NCBI GenBank assembly: GCA_049965715.1
Contig: JBMFWA010000012.1
Span: 1-41,045, forward strand
DNA length: 41,045 bases
Direction of reading: 5' to 3'
Origin: JAKAFX01 sp049965715
GTDB lineage: Archaea > Thermoplasmatota > Thermoplasmata > Thermoplasmatales > Thermoplasmataceae
A program made the position numbers and the translations under genes. Under the pieces are notes generated by a model. The model saw only the letters and a list, made by a program, of their open reading frames with translations, did no database searches and was not told the DNA's origin. The first letter of the stretch is position 1. Each line of letters starts with the position of its first letter. Shown here piece by piece: positions 17,307 through 25,687 of this stretch.

Positions 17307-17735
17307 CTAATCGCTGCTGAGAGCCTTAACTATGGAATCCCTCATTTCTTGCCAGGGAACGAGTTTCAGTGCTTCCCCTGATGAAAACCATCCATATGCA
17401 TTATGCTCTCCATCTGGATTATGGCCTATATCAGGGATAAAGTTAGAGGATACCTCGATCATAAATATGTCCTCCTTGTAGTGGTTTTCGTTCTTTTCAT
17501 ATTCAAAAGATGAAAGGTAAGAGGTTTTGATCAGTTGTGCACCGCCAAGGGAGATTTCTTCCATGAGTTCCCGTTTCAGACCTTCTTCAATAGATTCGTT
17601 CCTGTTGACGTTTCCTGTTATGGTTTCCCAGTATGATTTGGGTGGGGTATAGTGCACCAGAAGAACTTCCTTCCCGTCTCTTTTTCTGATCACTACTGCC
17701 TGTATTTTCCTGCAGGAGTTCGCCATCTTAAGCAT
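17307..17735 (-). CDS. Nudix hydrolase
   Basis: This is a 142-residue pyrophosphohydrolase acting on nucleoside diphosphate-linked compounds. The Nudix box GX5EX7REUXEEXGU is present as GNVNRNESIEEGLKRELMEE with the four catalytic carboxylates intact, though the last Gly follows one residue late (EEISLG). The substrate cannot be predicted. Two starts are plausible: ATG at 17735, overlapping the upstream gene's end by 8 nt, or ATG at 17726, which is better spaced from the GGATG ribosome binding site. Either way it is translationally linked to the TIGR01777 gene. Confidence 0.88.
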   Translation of the reverse strand: MLKMANSCRKIQAVVIRKRDGKEVLLVHYTPPKSYWETITGNVNRNESIEEGLKRELMEEISLGGAQLIKTSYLSSFEYEKNENHYKEDIFMIEVSSNFIPDIGHNPDGEHNAYGWFSSGEALKLVPWQEMRDSIVKALSSD

Positions 17736-18651
17736 TCATCCTTGGAATGATGTCGGATAGAGCCTTTTCAACGTCGGTGTACTTGAACTGGTAGCCATTC
17801 TTCAGCGCCTTTTCTGGAACTATTTTGCCGCCAGCGGCAAGCAGTCCGAAGGCTTTCCCCACCCGTGCCTTCAATATGAACTCAGGGATTCCTATGGAAG
17901 CTTTCCTGCCCATAACTTTGCCTATTGCACTGAAGAATTCCCTTGACGTGACGTATCCGGGAGAAGTTGCGTTTATTGCCCCTGATATGCCCGGATTCCG
18001 CATAGAGAAGTCGATGAGGCCGATCTCATCATCTATGTGAATCCATGAGAAGAACTGGTCACCCGGCTTTATGTATCCTCCAAGGTGCTTCCTGAACACT
18101 GGAACGAGCTGTGAAAGTGCGCCGCCGTCGCCCGAGAGAACCACGCTGGTCCTGATCTTTACTGTTCTCACGCCAGCATTCTCTGCCTTCCTTGTCGCAG
18201 ATTCCCACTCTTTCACAAGTTTTCCCCAGTAGTCATTCCCTCCTGGTGATTCCTCGGTGAATATATCCCCTGGACCGCCGGGTCCATAGTACCCGCTTGC
18301 GCTTGAGTTTACGAATACTTCAGGTTTCTTTTCGCACATCGCAATCCCTGCAGATATGATCTCTGTCAACCCCACCCTGCTTTCCCTGACTATCCTGTCA
18401 TAGTCCGGATATTTCTCGAATGCGGAGGAACCTGACATATTAATGACTGCCTTTGATCCCTCAGTTATCTTTCTTATTTCTTCTGGATCAGGTGGAAGTT
18501 TCTCGTATGATACGAGGCCGGGAAACATTCTGCGGGCTTTCTCCGGTTCTCTTGAGACTGATACCACTTCATTCCCTCCAGAGAAGAGAAACCTGACCAG
18601 TGATCTGCCTATCAGTCCGGTTGAACCGATCACAATAATTCTATTCATCAC
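17728..18651 (-). CDS. TIGR01777-family SDR protein (SDR39U1-like epimerase homologue)
   Basis: This is an extended short-chain dehydrogenase/reductase of 307 residues. The cofactor-binding motif GSTGLIGRSL follows the start, NSSASGYYG contains the active-site-type Tyr region (SGYYG) that marks this family, and the C-terminal part (SPGYVTSREFFSAIGKVMGRKA, then IPEFILKARVG) is the DUF1731 domain. Members are annotated as nucleoside-diphosphate-sugar epimerases, but the true reaction is unsettled. Two ATGs stand in tandem (18651 and 18648). A strong TATA box, CTTTATAAAT, lies 25-28 bp upstream. It forms a bicistronic unit with the Nudix gene. Confidence 0.88.
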   Translation of the reverse strand: MMNRIIVIGSTGLIGRSLVRFLFSGGNEVVSVSREPEKARRMFPGLVSYEKLPPDPEEIRKITEGSKAVINMSGSSAFEKYPDYDRIVRESRVGLTEIISAGIAMCEKKPEVFVNSSASGYYGPGGPGDIFTEESPGGNDYWGKLVKEWESATRKAENAGVRTVKIRTSVVLSGDGGALSQLVPVFRKHLGGYIKPGDQFFSWIHIDDEIGLIDFSMRNPGISGAINATSPGYVTSREFFSAIGKVMGRKASIGIPEFILKARVGKAFGLLAAGGKIVPEKALKNGYQFKYTDVEKALSDIIPRMNA

Positions 18652-18670
18652 GAAATATAATCACAAAATG

Positions 18671-18680
18671 ATTTATAAAG
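18671..18680 (-). promoter_or_regulatory. TATA box of the TIGR01777-Nudix operon
   Basis: On the - strand the sequence is CTTTATAAAT, a near-ideal archaeal TATA element. Its centre is about 25-28 bp from the tandem ATGs at 18651/18648, so the transcript would be leaderless or nearly so. Confidence 0.65.
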
Positions 18681-18732
18681 ATGCGTAAAGTAATATTTTA
18701 TCGCCTGCTTGTGATTTTTTATAACGGGTGAA

Positions 18733-19029
18733 TCATTTTTGCAGCTTCTCGACTGTTAGCTTGTTCCCGTTAATGTCCGTGACCACAACCTTCTCCCCTA
18801 TGTTTAGAGGATCATTGCAGTAGGCTCTCCAGATCTGTGAGTCGATTCTCACCTGATAATGATCTGATACTTTCTGTTCCACAGTCGCGACCTTGCTTAT
18901 CATGCCTTCCTTTCCAGTAACAGATTGCTGGCCGAATGGATACCGAGTGAAGAACCTTCCAAACCAAGCGCCGAAGAAGAAAAACCCGACCGCAACGACC
19001 AGAAATGCAAGTATTAGCAGTAAATCCAT
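18733..19029 (-). CDS. NfeD-like small membrane protein
   Basis: This 98-residue protein has one N-terminal transmembrane helix (about residues 3-24, LLLILAFLVVAVGFFFFGAW) and a C-terminal OB-fold-like domain of the NfeD type (GKEGMISKVATVEQ, then LNIGEKVVVTDINGNKLTVEK). Short NfeD proteins usually pair with a stomatin/prohibitin-family partner at the membrane; no such partner is in the window. It lies downstream of the ATP synthase operon on the same strand, about 130 bp away. It has its own TATA-like GATAAAATAA about 24 bp upstream (19049-19058), so it is probably transcribed separately. Confidence 0.75.
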   Translation of the reverse strand: MDLLLILAFLVVAVGFFFFGAWFGRFFTRYPFGQQSVTGKEGMISKVATVEQKVSDHYQVRIDSQIWRAYCNDPLNIGEKVVVTDINGNKLTVEKLQK

Positions 19030-19048
19030 GGTATAAGATTTAATCTTG

Positions 19049-19058
19049 TTATTTTATC
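19049..19058 (-). promoter_or_regulatory. Probable TATA box of the NfeD-like gene
   Basis: On the - strand GATAAAATAA sits about 24 bp before the ATG at 19029. Between it and the ATG lies a 13-bp near-perfect dyad (19035-19047, AAGATT-T-AATCTT) that could be an operator or coincidence. Confidence 0.45.
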
Positions 19059-19157
19059 CTATTGCTCGTTTGAACCCGACATGGACTCCGTATTTTATTT
19101 TCTGTGCATTCTGTTCTGGTAAATTTTACATGGAAAATAATTGAGGTTCGTCCCGGT

Positions 19158-21098
19158 TCAAGCTTTTTCAACAGTTTCAATGTCCATCTGTTTTATTGTG
19201 TAAACTCTCTTTTTTCCAAATGGACGAAACATTTTGCCGTTCCCGTGGTAAAATTTAGAGAAGAACTCCACGTAAATAAGCCTTGCACCCTGTATTCCGG
19301 GCTCGAAAATGGCAATGGCAAGGTTGAAGACCTGACCGAGAATAAGTATGAAAACTCCAACTATTACCATGGGAAATGAGTGAGCATCCTGCATGAAGAT
19401 AAGATCGACCACGTATGCCAGTATCACCGAAGCAAGGAGTATGCCCACAATCCTAGTGTACGACAATATGTGGCTGATCATTGAAGGGAGCTCTACTGCA
19501 CCAAGGACTCCCTCAAATACAAATATTATGCCAATGCCCGCAATCGCAACAACCAGGGCAACATAGTTTCCGGTGGAGTTAAAATTATGGTAGATCAGAT
19601 CAAGGCCGGTCACAGCTATTCCCCAGGCAAACATGAGCCAGCCAATTTTTCCATATGCTCCCTTGCGGTTCCCACGGGAGTATTCAGTTATGAACCCCAT
19701 GATCAGTCCCAGTGAGACCATGAAGAGACCGATGTAACCGGAAAGAAGAAGCAGCTTTGACAGGGATGTTATAACATTGAACAGCTGCGGATGATATAGC
19801 TGGAATCCAAAAAATTCGTCGAATAGTAGTCCGAATATTATGGCCATGATTGAGGATGGTATGAGTGCTTTCGCAAGAGTTCTTAGGGGCCCCCTGCCTA
19901 ATATCACGATTACAAAATTGGACAGTTTTTTGGGAAACTTGAACCATTTAGCCTTTCCGTCAAGCTTCCTGATTATGAGTATGGAGAACAACAGTATTAC
20001 CAGCCCGTATCCGTAGTCTCCCAGCATGAGTCCGAAGAAGAGAGGAAACACAATGGCAAAGATGAGAGTGGGATCGTACTCAGACTCCTGCGGCAGTGAA
20101 TAAAACCTGATGAAGAATTCAAACACTCTGATCTTCTTCGGGTTATTGAACATGGTGGGAGGCTCATCCTTGGTTTCAACCTCACTTATAATGATGCTGC
20201 CCGTTGTGACCTTGTTGAGCGTCTTGATCATGGTCTCATATCTGGATTTTGGAACCCAGCCCTCCAGGACAAATACCTCAGAGGTCGATCCCATTCTCTC
20301 ATAGACCTCAATCTTGCTTTCCTCTATCTCAAGCTGCTCCCTGATCTGAACTATGTCACTAAAGTGTCTTTCCGAGATCTGCTTCAGGGCGGAGTTAATT
20401 TCTTCCAGTTCCTTCTCTCTTTCCTTTTTAATCTCTGCCAGGGAAGCAAGATATTCTTCCGGCTTACCACTGGCCTCCGGAACTATTCTCATAACAGATG
20501 CGCTTTCAGAAGATATCCTGGCCAGGTTGGATTCTTCACGGTCCGGAATCACTGCCAGAAGGGCTCCGGGTCTCTCTATGACCAGCGCGTCGCTTATCTG
20601 GGATTTTATTGATGATCTGAGTTCTGCCAGATATGCAGACTGGATCACATATGCCTTTGTGGATTTCCCTGTAAATATATTGAGATCATAGTTCAATCCT
20701 CTGAGAAATTCAACTGTTTCCGATCTTATGCTGATGTCTTTGATATCCGCCATAAGGTCTTCCTGCTTCTGCTTAAGTGTCCTGACATCACTGTCAATTG
20801 TTATTTTCGCGGCTTCCTTGAGAGTATCATAAACTGATGCGAAAGCTTTTTTACCATTAACCGGAACGCTTGGGAGCGAGTTTTCAAGTCCCTTGATCCT
20901 CTGCAGTTCATTTGTCACTGATTTCTGGAAGTCCTCTTCCTCAATCCGCCCGAGCGATCCCTTGATGTCCCCTGAAACCTGTTCAATCTGTATCGCGTTG
21001 AAGTCATGCAGCACAGAGAGCACGATATCCTTCCGGTTGAGTGTGCTCATTACGCGCATCCGCAACATTTTTTCAGGTTTCAGCACCATATTGATCAC
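19158..21098 (-). CDS. atpI: A-type ATP synthase subunit I (a-subunit)
   Basis: This is the stator/proton-channel subunit of the A1Ao ATP synthase, homologous to V-ATPase subunit a. The 646-residue protein has a long cytosolic N-terminal half with alpha-helical coiled-coil segments (about 1-320), followed by a C-terminal membrane half of about seven or eight helices, beginning near LIFAIVFPLFFGLMLGDYGYG. The late helix pair containing ISHILSYTRIVGILLASV has the conserved Arg expected in the proton path, and the end segment contains a Glu in AIAIFEPGIQG. It is the last gene of the operon; its start overlaps the end of atpH by 4 nt. Confidence 0.94.
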   Translation of the reverse strand: MINMVLKPEKMLRMRVMSTLNRKDIVLSVLHDFNAIQIEQVSGDIKGSLGRIEEEDFQKSVTNELQRIKGLENSLPSVPVNGKKAFASVYDTLKEAAKITIDSDVRTLKQKQEDLMADIKDISIRSETVEFLRGLNYDLNIFTGKSTKAYVIQSAYLAELRSSIKSQISDALVIERPGALLAVIPDREESNLARISSESASVMRIVPEASGKPEEYLASLAEIKKEREKELEEINSALKQISERHFSDIVQIREQLEIEESKIEVYERMGSTSEVFVLEGWVPKSRYETMIKTLNKVTTGSIIISEVETKDEPPTMFNNPKKIRVFEFFIRFYSLPQESEYDPTLIFAIVFPLFFGLMLGDYGYGLVILLFSILIIRKLDGKAKWFKFPKKLSNFVIVILGRGPLRTLAKALIPSSIMAIIFGLLFDEFFGFQLYHPQLFNVITSLSKLLLLSGYIGLFMVSLGLIMGFITEYSRGNRKGAYGKIGWLMFAWGIAVTGLDLIYHNFNSTGNYVALVVAIAGIGIIFVFEGVLGAVELPSMISHILSYTRIVGILLASVILAYVVDLIFMQDAHSFPMVIVGVFILILGQVFNLAIAIFEPGIQGARLIYVEFFSKFYHGNGKMFRPFGKKRVYTIKQMDIETVEKA

Positions 21099-21415
21099 TC
21101 CAGCAATTTCAGCAGTTCGCTGTCGATCATTTTGTAAAGATCTTTCACGTCCATGTTCAGTTTGAGTTTTCCGGCCTTTTCCCTCGCCTCGGATATGACC
21201 ATTTCGGCTTTCTTCTGAGCAATTGAAATCTGGTTTTCTATGAATTTCTCATAGTCCTTTTCCAGCAGATCTTTCTGTTCCTGCAGGTTTCTGGAAAGTG
21301 TTTTTTCAAGAGCCTCGAGATCAGCTTTTAATTTTTCAGACAGTTTTGCATTTTCTGTCGCTGCAGCGGCTTCTGCTTCCTTTATCTTTTTTACGATCTC
21401 CAGATCATCCATCAT
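21095..21415 (-). CDS. atpH: A-type ATP synthase subunit H (peripheral stalk)
   Basis: This is an almost wholly alpha-helical, charged protein of 106 residues with strong heptad character, as expected for subunit H, which pairs with E to form the peripheral stalk. Features include the AEAAAATENAKLSEKLKADLEAL segment and a C-terminal KDLYKMIDSELLKLLE. A GTG at 21421 is in frame, but the ATG at 21415 overlaps the preceding small ORF's stop as ATGA, and a second ATG follows at 21412; one of these is the likely start. The 3' end overlaps atpI by 4 nt. Assignment rests on position and coiled-coil nature more than on motifs. Confidence 0.82.
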   Translation of the reverse strand: MMDDLEIVKKIKEAEAAAATENAKLSEKLKADLEALEKTLSRNLQEQKDLLEKDYEKFIENQISIAQKKAEMVISEAREKAGKLKLNMDVKDLYKMIDSELLKLLE

Positions 21416-21582
21416 AACCACCCGCTTATGATCAGGAAAAATACCACAGCAACAGCTGCCGCATTCAGTACATAGGTAGCTGAGATAATTCTCCTGAATT
21501 TCTTTATTACAGGGATTGCTTCAGGCTTGATCTTGTAGGCCTGAACAGCCCATCTTTTGTTGATATAGTTCATGGGATTCAT
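21412..21582 (-). CDS. Small single-pass membrane protein inside the ATP synthase operon
   Basis: This ORF of 56 codons is easily missed because of its size. It starts with ATG at 21582, overlapping the atpD stop as ATGA, and ends with a TGA that overlaps the atpH ATG in the same way. This double coupling, together with the lack of any other gene in the gap, is good evidence that it is translated. The product has a basic N-terminal part (8 Lys/Arg in residues 9-31) and one hydrophobic helix (about 33-54) ending two residues before the C-terminus. The positive-inside rule would place the N-terminus in the cytosol. A second Met is at residue 4. I recognise no known subunit; it could be an accessory Ao component or assembly factor. 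Confidence 0.75.
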   Translation of the reverse strand: MNPMNYINKRWAVQAYKIKPEAIPVIKKFRRIISATYVLNAAAVAVVFFLIISGWL

Positions 21583-22217
21583 GTCTCAACCCTCTGGTTC
21601 TCCATTTTCCTCTTTATAGTTTTCAGGGTAGTAAATGTGTCCCTTTCCATCTCGTCCAGCCTCATCCTTATGTATTTGGCCTCGTCCTTGAGCTCTGGTA
21701 TCAGCACATTTTCTATGGCGTTCGATCTCCTCTTGGTCTTATCTATTTCATGGAGAAGCTTTCGCATAGAGCTTTCCTTCTCGGCGACCTCTATGAGCAT
21801 GTTGAACACCTGCTGAAATTTCTTCAATGCTTCATTGACGGGAACTGGAAGTGATGATGCGCGATACATGTATGAAACCAGTGATTGCCCAAAATCGACT
21901 TTCAGTTCCGGAATCCGCACGCCCATGATGTTCCGGGTCTTTATACTGGACGCGTCGTCTGCTGACATGTTTGCTATTCTCTCAATGGTAAGGCTGCCGT
22001 TAAGTATTTCTGCTACCTGTATGGAACTTACTGCTTCGGTGACAAGTGCCCTTAGATTTTCCCTCATCCCGCTGACTGTTCTGCTTATCTTGAAGAATTC
22101 CATCACCAGCGACGACCTCTTCATCTTCAACAGATCCAGTCCCCTGGAAGCGAGCTTGATCCTCTTGTTCGTATTAATCAGTTCAATTCTTGTAGGTCTG
22201 AGATCCCTGCCAGGCAT
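21579..22217 (-). CDS. atpD: A-type ATP synthase subunit D (central rotor shaft)
   Basis: This is the rotor shaft subunit, homologous to V-ATPase D and functionally like F-type gamma. The 212-residue helical protein opens with the family signature RDLRPTRIELINTNKRIKLASRGLDLLKMKRSSL-type block (arginine-rich, with LLKxKRxxL) and ends in a long helix that pairs with the first (ALKKFQQVFNMLIEVAEKE to EMERDTFTTLKTIKRK). The start ATG overlaps the atpB stop by one base (TAATG). The stop overlaps the ATG of the small membrane ORF as ATGA. Confidence 0.94.
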   Translation of the reverse strand: MPGRDLRPTRIELINTNKRIKLASRGLDLLKMKRSSLVMEFFKISRTVSGMRENLRALVTEAVSSIQVAEILNGSLTIERIANMSADDASSIKTRNIMGVRIPELKVDFGQSLVSYMYRASSLPVPVNEALKKFQQVFNMLIEVAEKESSMRKLLHEIDKTKRRSNAIENVLIPELKDEAKYIRMRLDEMERDTFTTLKTIKRKMENQRVET

Positions 22218-23602
22218 TATTCATCCTTCTTCCATTTACCATACTTCTGTATCTGTTCCCTCTTAACCCTTTTCATGTCTTCCACTGGAAGCTTTGAAAG
22301 TAGTTCCCACCCCAGATCAAGAGTCTGTTCGATCGTTCTGTCTTCATGGAAACCCTGTTTCACATAATTTTTCTCGAAGTCGTCTGCAAATCGAAGATAT
22401 TTTCTATCATTGGGGCCAAGAGCTTCCTCGCCCACTATTGCGCTCAATGATCGGAGATCCTTTCCATTTGCGTATGCTGAATAAAGCTGGTCTGCCACGC
22501 CGCGATGATCGTCTCTTGTCCTCCCCTTGCCTATTCCCTGATTCATCAATCTGGACAGCGAGGGCAACACATTGACCGGAGGATATACTCCACTTCTTAA
22601 CAGGTCCCTGCTCATGACGATCTGACCCTCGGTGATGTAACCGGTCAGATCAGGAATTGGGTTTGTTATGTCGTCTCCCGGCATTGTTAGGATAGGTATC
22701 TGTGTTATCGACCCATTCCTTCCCTTTATTTTTCCGGCTCTTTCGTATATGGTGGAGAGATCGGTGTACATGTATCCCGGGTAACCTCTTCTACCAGGAA
22801 CCTCCTCCCTTGCAGATGATATTTCCCGCAGTGCTTCACAGTAATTGGTCATATCTGAAAGAATGACAAGGATATGCATGTTCCGCTCATAGGCGAGAAA
22901 TTCTGCAGCTGTCAGGGCTGCCCTTGGAAGGATGATTCTCTCCATGGAAGGATCAGATGAGAGATTCAAGAACAGCACAGATCTGGATATGGCACCCGTA
23001 CTTCTGAACTCGTTAATGAAGTAGTTTGCTTCCTCGCTCGTGATCCCCATGGCCCCAAATATGACTGCAAAATTTTCTCCGCTGCCAAGAACCTTCGCCT
23101 GTCTTGCAATCTGGGCGGCGAGTCTGTTGTGCGGCAATCCCGACCCTGAAAAAATGGGGAGTTTCTGTCCCCTTACGAGGGTGTTCATTCCGTCGATTGT
23201 CGATATCCCCGTCTGGATGAACTCGGAAGGTTCCTCTCTTGAATATGGGTTTATGGCGTCTCCCACAATCTCATGTCTTTCCCGGCTCAGTATTGGCGGA
23301 CCATGGTCAATGGGGTTCCCTAGACCGTTGAATATCCGGCCGAGCATCTCATCAGATACAGAAATGCTTGCTATACTTCCCGTGAATCGAACCTTGGTTT
23401 TACCGCTGTCCAGTCCTGCTGTAGGACCAAATGTCTGTACAATCGCAAGCCCGTTTCTGGTTTCCAGAACCTGGCCGGATCTTATGTCGCCTTCTGGAGT
23501 GGTTATCTCCACAATCTCGTTGTATGCAGCATTTGGAACCTTGTCCACAAACAGAAGAGGGCCGCTTATCTGTGATATTGATTTGTAGTTCAAACCTATC
23601 AT
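22217..23602 (-). CDS. atpB: A-type ATP synthase subunit B (non-catalytic)
   Basis: This is the regulatory nucleotide-binding subunit alternating with A in the A3B3 headpiece. The 461-residue product lacks a canonical P-loop, as expected: the equivalent segment reads LPIFSGSGLPHNRLAAQIARQA. Family motifs include the GRIFNGLGNPIDHGPPI block, MTNYCEALREISSAREEVPGRRGYPGYMYTDL and PDLTGYITEGQI. Length is normal for archaeal B. Its ATG overlaps the atpA stop by 4 nt (ATGA) and its stop overlaps the atpD start, giving tight coupling of the A, B and D subunits. Confidence 0.96.
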   Translation of the reverse strand: MIGLNYKSISQISGPLLFVDKVPNAAYNEIVEITTPEGDIRSGQVLETRNGLAIVQTFGPTAGLDSGKTKVRFTGSIASISVSDEMLGRIFNGLGNPIDHGPPILSRERHEIVGDAINPYSREEPSEFIQTGISTIDGMNTLVRGQKLPIFSGSGLPHNRLAAQIARQAKVLGSGENFAVIFGAMGITSEEANYFINEFRSTGAISRSVLFLNLSSDPSMERIILPRAALTAAEFLAYERNMHILVILSDMTNYCEALREISSAREEVPGRRGYPGYMYTDLSTIYERAGKIKGRNGSITQIPILTMPGDDITNPIPDLTGYITEGQIVMSRDLLRSGVYPPVNVLPSLSRLMNQGIGKGRTRDDHRGVADQLYSAYANGKDLRSLSAIVGEEALGPNDRKYLRFADDFEKNYVKQGFHEDRTIEQTLDLGWELLSKLPVEDMKRVKREQIQKYGKWKKDE

Positions 23603-25362
23603 TGTTTACCACCCTTTAAAAGCGAGGATACTTCTGCGACTATCTCCGATTCCACATTATTGTAATAATCGTTCACCTGATCCTCCTTCACTTCCTTCAT
23701 TCTGGAGATCATTTCCCTGACTTTCAGTGATCTGAGCTGATCCATGGTTATTCCCCTTTCGATGATATTGGACTGATTCTTCCCAAGACTCAGGATCGCC
23801 TTAAGCATAAGAAACTGCTTGTTCACTGAACAGTACGTGTCAATATCGTCGAAGGCGCTCTGTTGAAGGAAGTCTTCCCTGATTATTCTTGCAACGTCAA
23901 GCGCTGCTTTTTCTTTCTCTGGGAGAGCATCATAACCAACAAGCTGGACAATTTCCTGAAGTTCAGCCTCTTTCTGAAGGATTCCCATGGCATCCGAGTA
24001 TGTTGTGCTCCACTCCGGTGAGACATTGGAATCAAACCACTTTGAAAGGTCCTCCCTGTATAGTGAATAACTGTTGAGCCAGTTAATTGAAGGAAAATGC
24101 CTTCTTGAAGCCAGCGAGGCATCAAGAGCCCAGAATACTCTGGTCACTCTCAGGGTGTTCTGCGAGACCGGCTCTGAAATATCACCGCCGGGGGGTGAAA
24201 CTGCACCGACTATTGTGATTGATCCCCTGCGCGTTTCATTGGAAACGACGTTTGCATTGCCGGAACGTTCATAGAACTCAGAGAGTCTTCTACCGAGATA
24301 CGCTGGATAACCTTCTTCCCCTGGCATCTCCTCAAGCCTGCCTGAAATTTCCCTCAGCGCTTCTGCCCATCTTGAGGTACTGTCAGCCATCAGTGCAATG
24401 TCGTATCCCATATCCCTGTAATATTCTGCAATTGTTATTCCAGTATATATCGAAGCTTCCCTTGCTGCCACCGGCATGTTGGAAGTATTGGCGATAAGCA
24501 CAGTTCTTTCCATAAGCGGCTTTCCACTTTTCGGATCCTGAAGCTCCGGGAACGTTGTCAGGATCTCTGTCATTTCGTTCCCTCTTTCACCGCATCCCAC
24601 ATAAACTACTATATCGCTGTCTGCCCACTTTGACAGCTGATGCTGGACCACTGTTTTTCCAGATCCGAACGGCCCTGGAACCGCGACCGTTCCACCCTTG
24701 GCTACGGGAAAGAACGTATCAATAACCCTCTGCCCGGTAATGAGCGGTTCGTTTGGCGGAAGCTTATTGAGTACCCGTCTTGGGTTTCTGACCGGCCAGT
24801 TCTGCATCAGGTGCAGATCAATTGATCCCTTGTCGGTCTTTATTGATCCTATTCTGTCTGTTACTGTATATTCACCGGACTCGAGATTTTCTATTATCCC
24901 GCTATCTATTCCCAGAGGGACCATAATCTTGTGTTTTATAAGGCTCGTCTCATCAACAAACCCTATAATCTGGCCTGCAACCACCTTGTCGTTTTTTCTT
25001 GCAGTCGCACTGAAAGCCCATTTTTTAGCTCTGTCCAGGGGTGCAGCGGTAAGCCCTCTCCTGATAAAATCACCGCTTGTCTCCCTTATCACATCAAGCG
25101 GCCTCTGTATTCCATCGTAAATTGATTTAAGAAGGCCAGGGCCCAGCTCTACTGAAAGCGGCATATGTGTGTTCTCAACCTTATCGCCCGGCCTCAGACC
25201 GCTCGTATCCTCATAAACCTGTACTGTTGCGATACCCGCGTTCAACCGGATAATTTCTCCTACCAGTCCAAGTTCTCCAACGCGCACAACATCGTACATT
25301 CTAGCGTCTTCAATTCCTTCCGCGCCAACCACTGGCCCAGAGATTCTTACAATCTTTCCCAT
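23599..25362 (-). CDS. atpA: A-type ATP synthase subunit A (catalytic), intein-free
   Basis: This is the catalytic ATP-binding subunit. The P-loop is GPFGSGKT (230-237), preceded by the archaeal/V-type non-homologous region (about 110-190). The VYVGCGERGNEMTE block and the SRWAEALREISGRLEEMPGEEGYPAYLG block carry the catalytic Glu and Walker B surroundings. At 587 residues it is a normal, uninterrupted A subunit. This is worth noting because the A subunit of Thermoplasma and Picrophilus carries an intein at the P-loop. The ATG at 25362 is preceded by GGGAG about 8 nt upstream. It follows atpF by 4 nt and overlaps atpB by 4 nt. Confidence 0.97.
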   Translation of the reverse strand: MGKIVRISGPVVGAEGIEDARMYDVVRVGELGLVGEIIRLNAGIATVQVYEDTSGLRPGDKVENTHMPLSVELGPGLLKSIYDGIQRPLDVIRETSGDFIRRGLTAAPLDRAKKWAFSATARKNDKVVAGQIIGFVDETSLIKHKIMVPLGIDSGIIENLESGEYTVTDRIGSIKTDKGSIDLHLMQNWPVRNPRRVLNKLPPNEPLITGQRVIDTFFPVAKGGTVAVPGPFGSGKTVVQHQLSKWADSDIVVYVGCGERGNEMTEILTTFPELQDPKSGKPLMERTVLIANTSNMPVAAREASIYTGITIAEYYRDMGYDIALMADSTSRWAEALREISGRLEEMPGEEGYPAYLGRRLSEFYERSGNANVVSNETRRGSITIVGAVSPPGGDISEPVSQNTLRVTRVFWALDASLASRRHFPSINWLNSYSLYREDLSKWFDSNVSPEWSTTYSDAMGILQKEAELQEIVQLVGYDALPEKEKAALDVARIIREDFLQQSAFDDIDTYCSVNKQFLMLKAILSLGKNQSNIIERGITMDQLRSLKVREMISRMKEVKEDQVNDYYNNVESEIVAEVSSLLKGGKQ

Positions 25363-25366
25363 TATA

Positions 25367-25684
25367 TCAGCTCCCTATGTCTACTCCCAATATTCTTTTT
25401 GCAAGTTTTGAAACAGATTCCTCTTCCTTTCCTCCAGGCATCGGAATGAAGATTATGAGTGGATCGGTGGATGCCATCATTCTTTCCAGAGCCTTGGACT
25501 CTATGTGCTTCATCATGTTTTCTGATATTATTATCAGCGAGAATTCTCCTCTGGCTGTGATCCTGTTGATCTCAGCCTGGGCGTTCTCCCCGTTGATCTC
25601 AAAGCAGTTCGAGATGCCTATCAGTTTGAATCCCAGTACCACTTCCCTTTCCCCGAGAACTGCCACTGATTTTGCTTTTTCCAT
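25367..25684 (-). CDS. atpF: A-type ATP synthase subunit F (rotor)
   Basis: This is the small rotor subunit that binds D and helps couple the A1 head. The 105-residue alpha/beta protein opens with AVLGEREVVLGFKLIGI and contains FSLIIISENMMKHI and DPLIIFIPMPGGKEEE, all typical of the CheY-like subunit F fold. It starts 3 nt after the atpC stop, preceded by GGTGAGTGA, which resembles a ribosome binding site. It lies directly before atpA, matching the C-F-A-B order of archaeal ATP synthase operons. Confidence 0.93.
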   Translation of the reverse strand: MEKAKSVAVLGEREVVLGFKLIGISNCFEINGENAQAEINRITARGEFSLIIISENMMKHIESKALERMMASTDPLIIFIPMPGGKEEESVSKLAKRILGVDIGS

Positions 25685-25687
25685 TAT

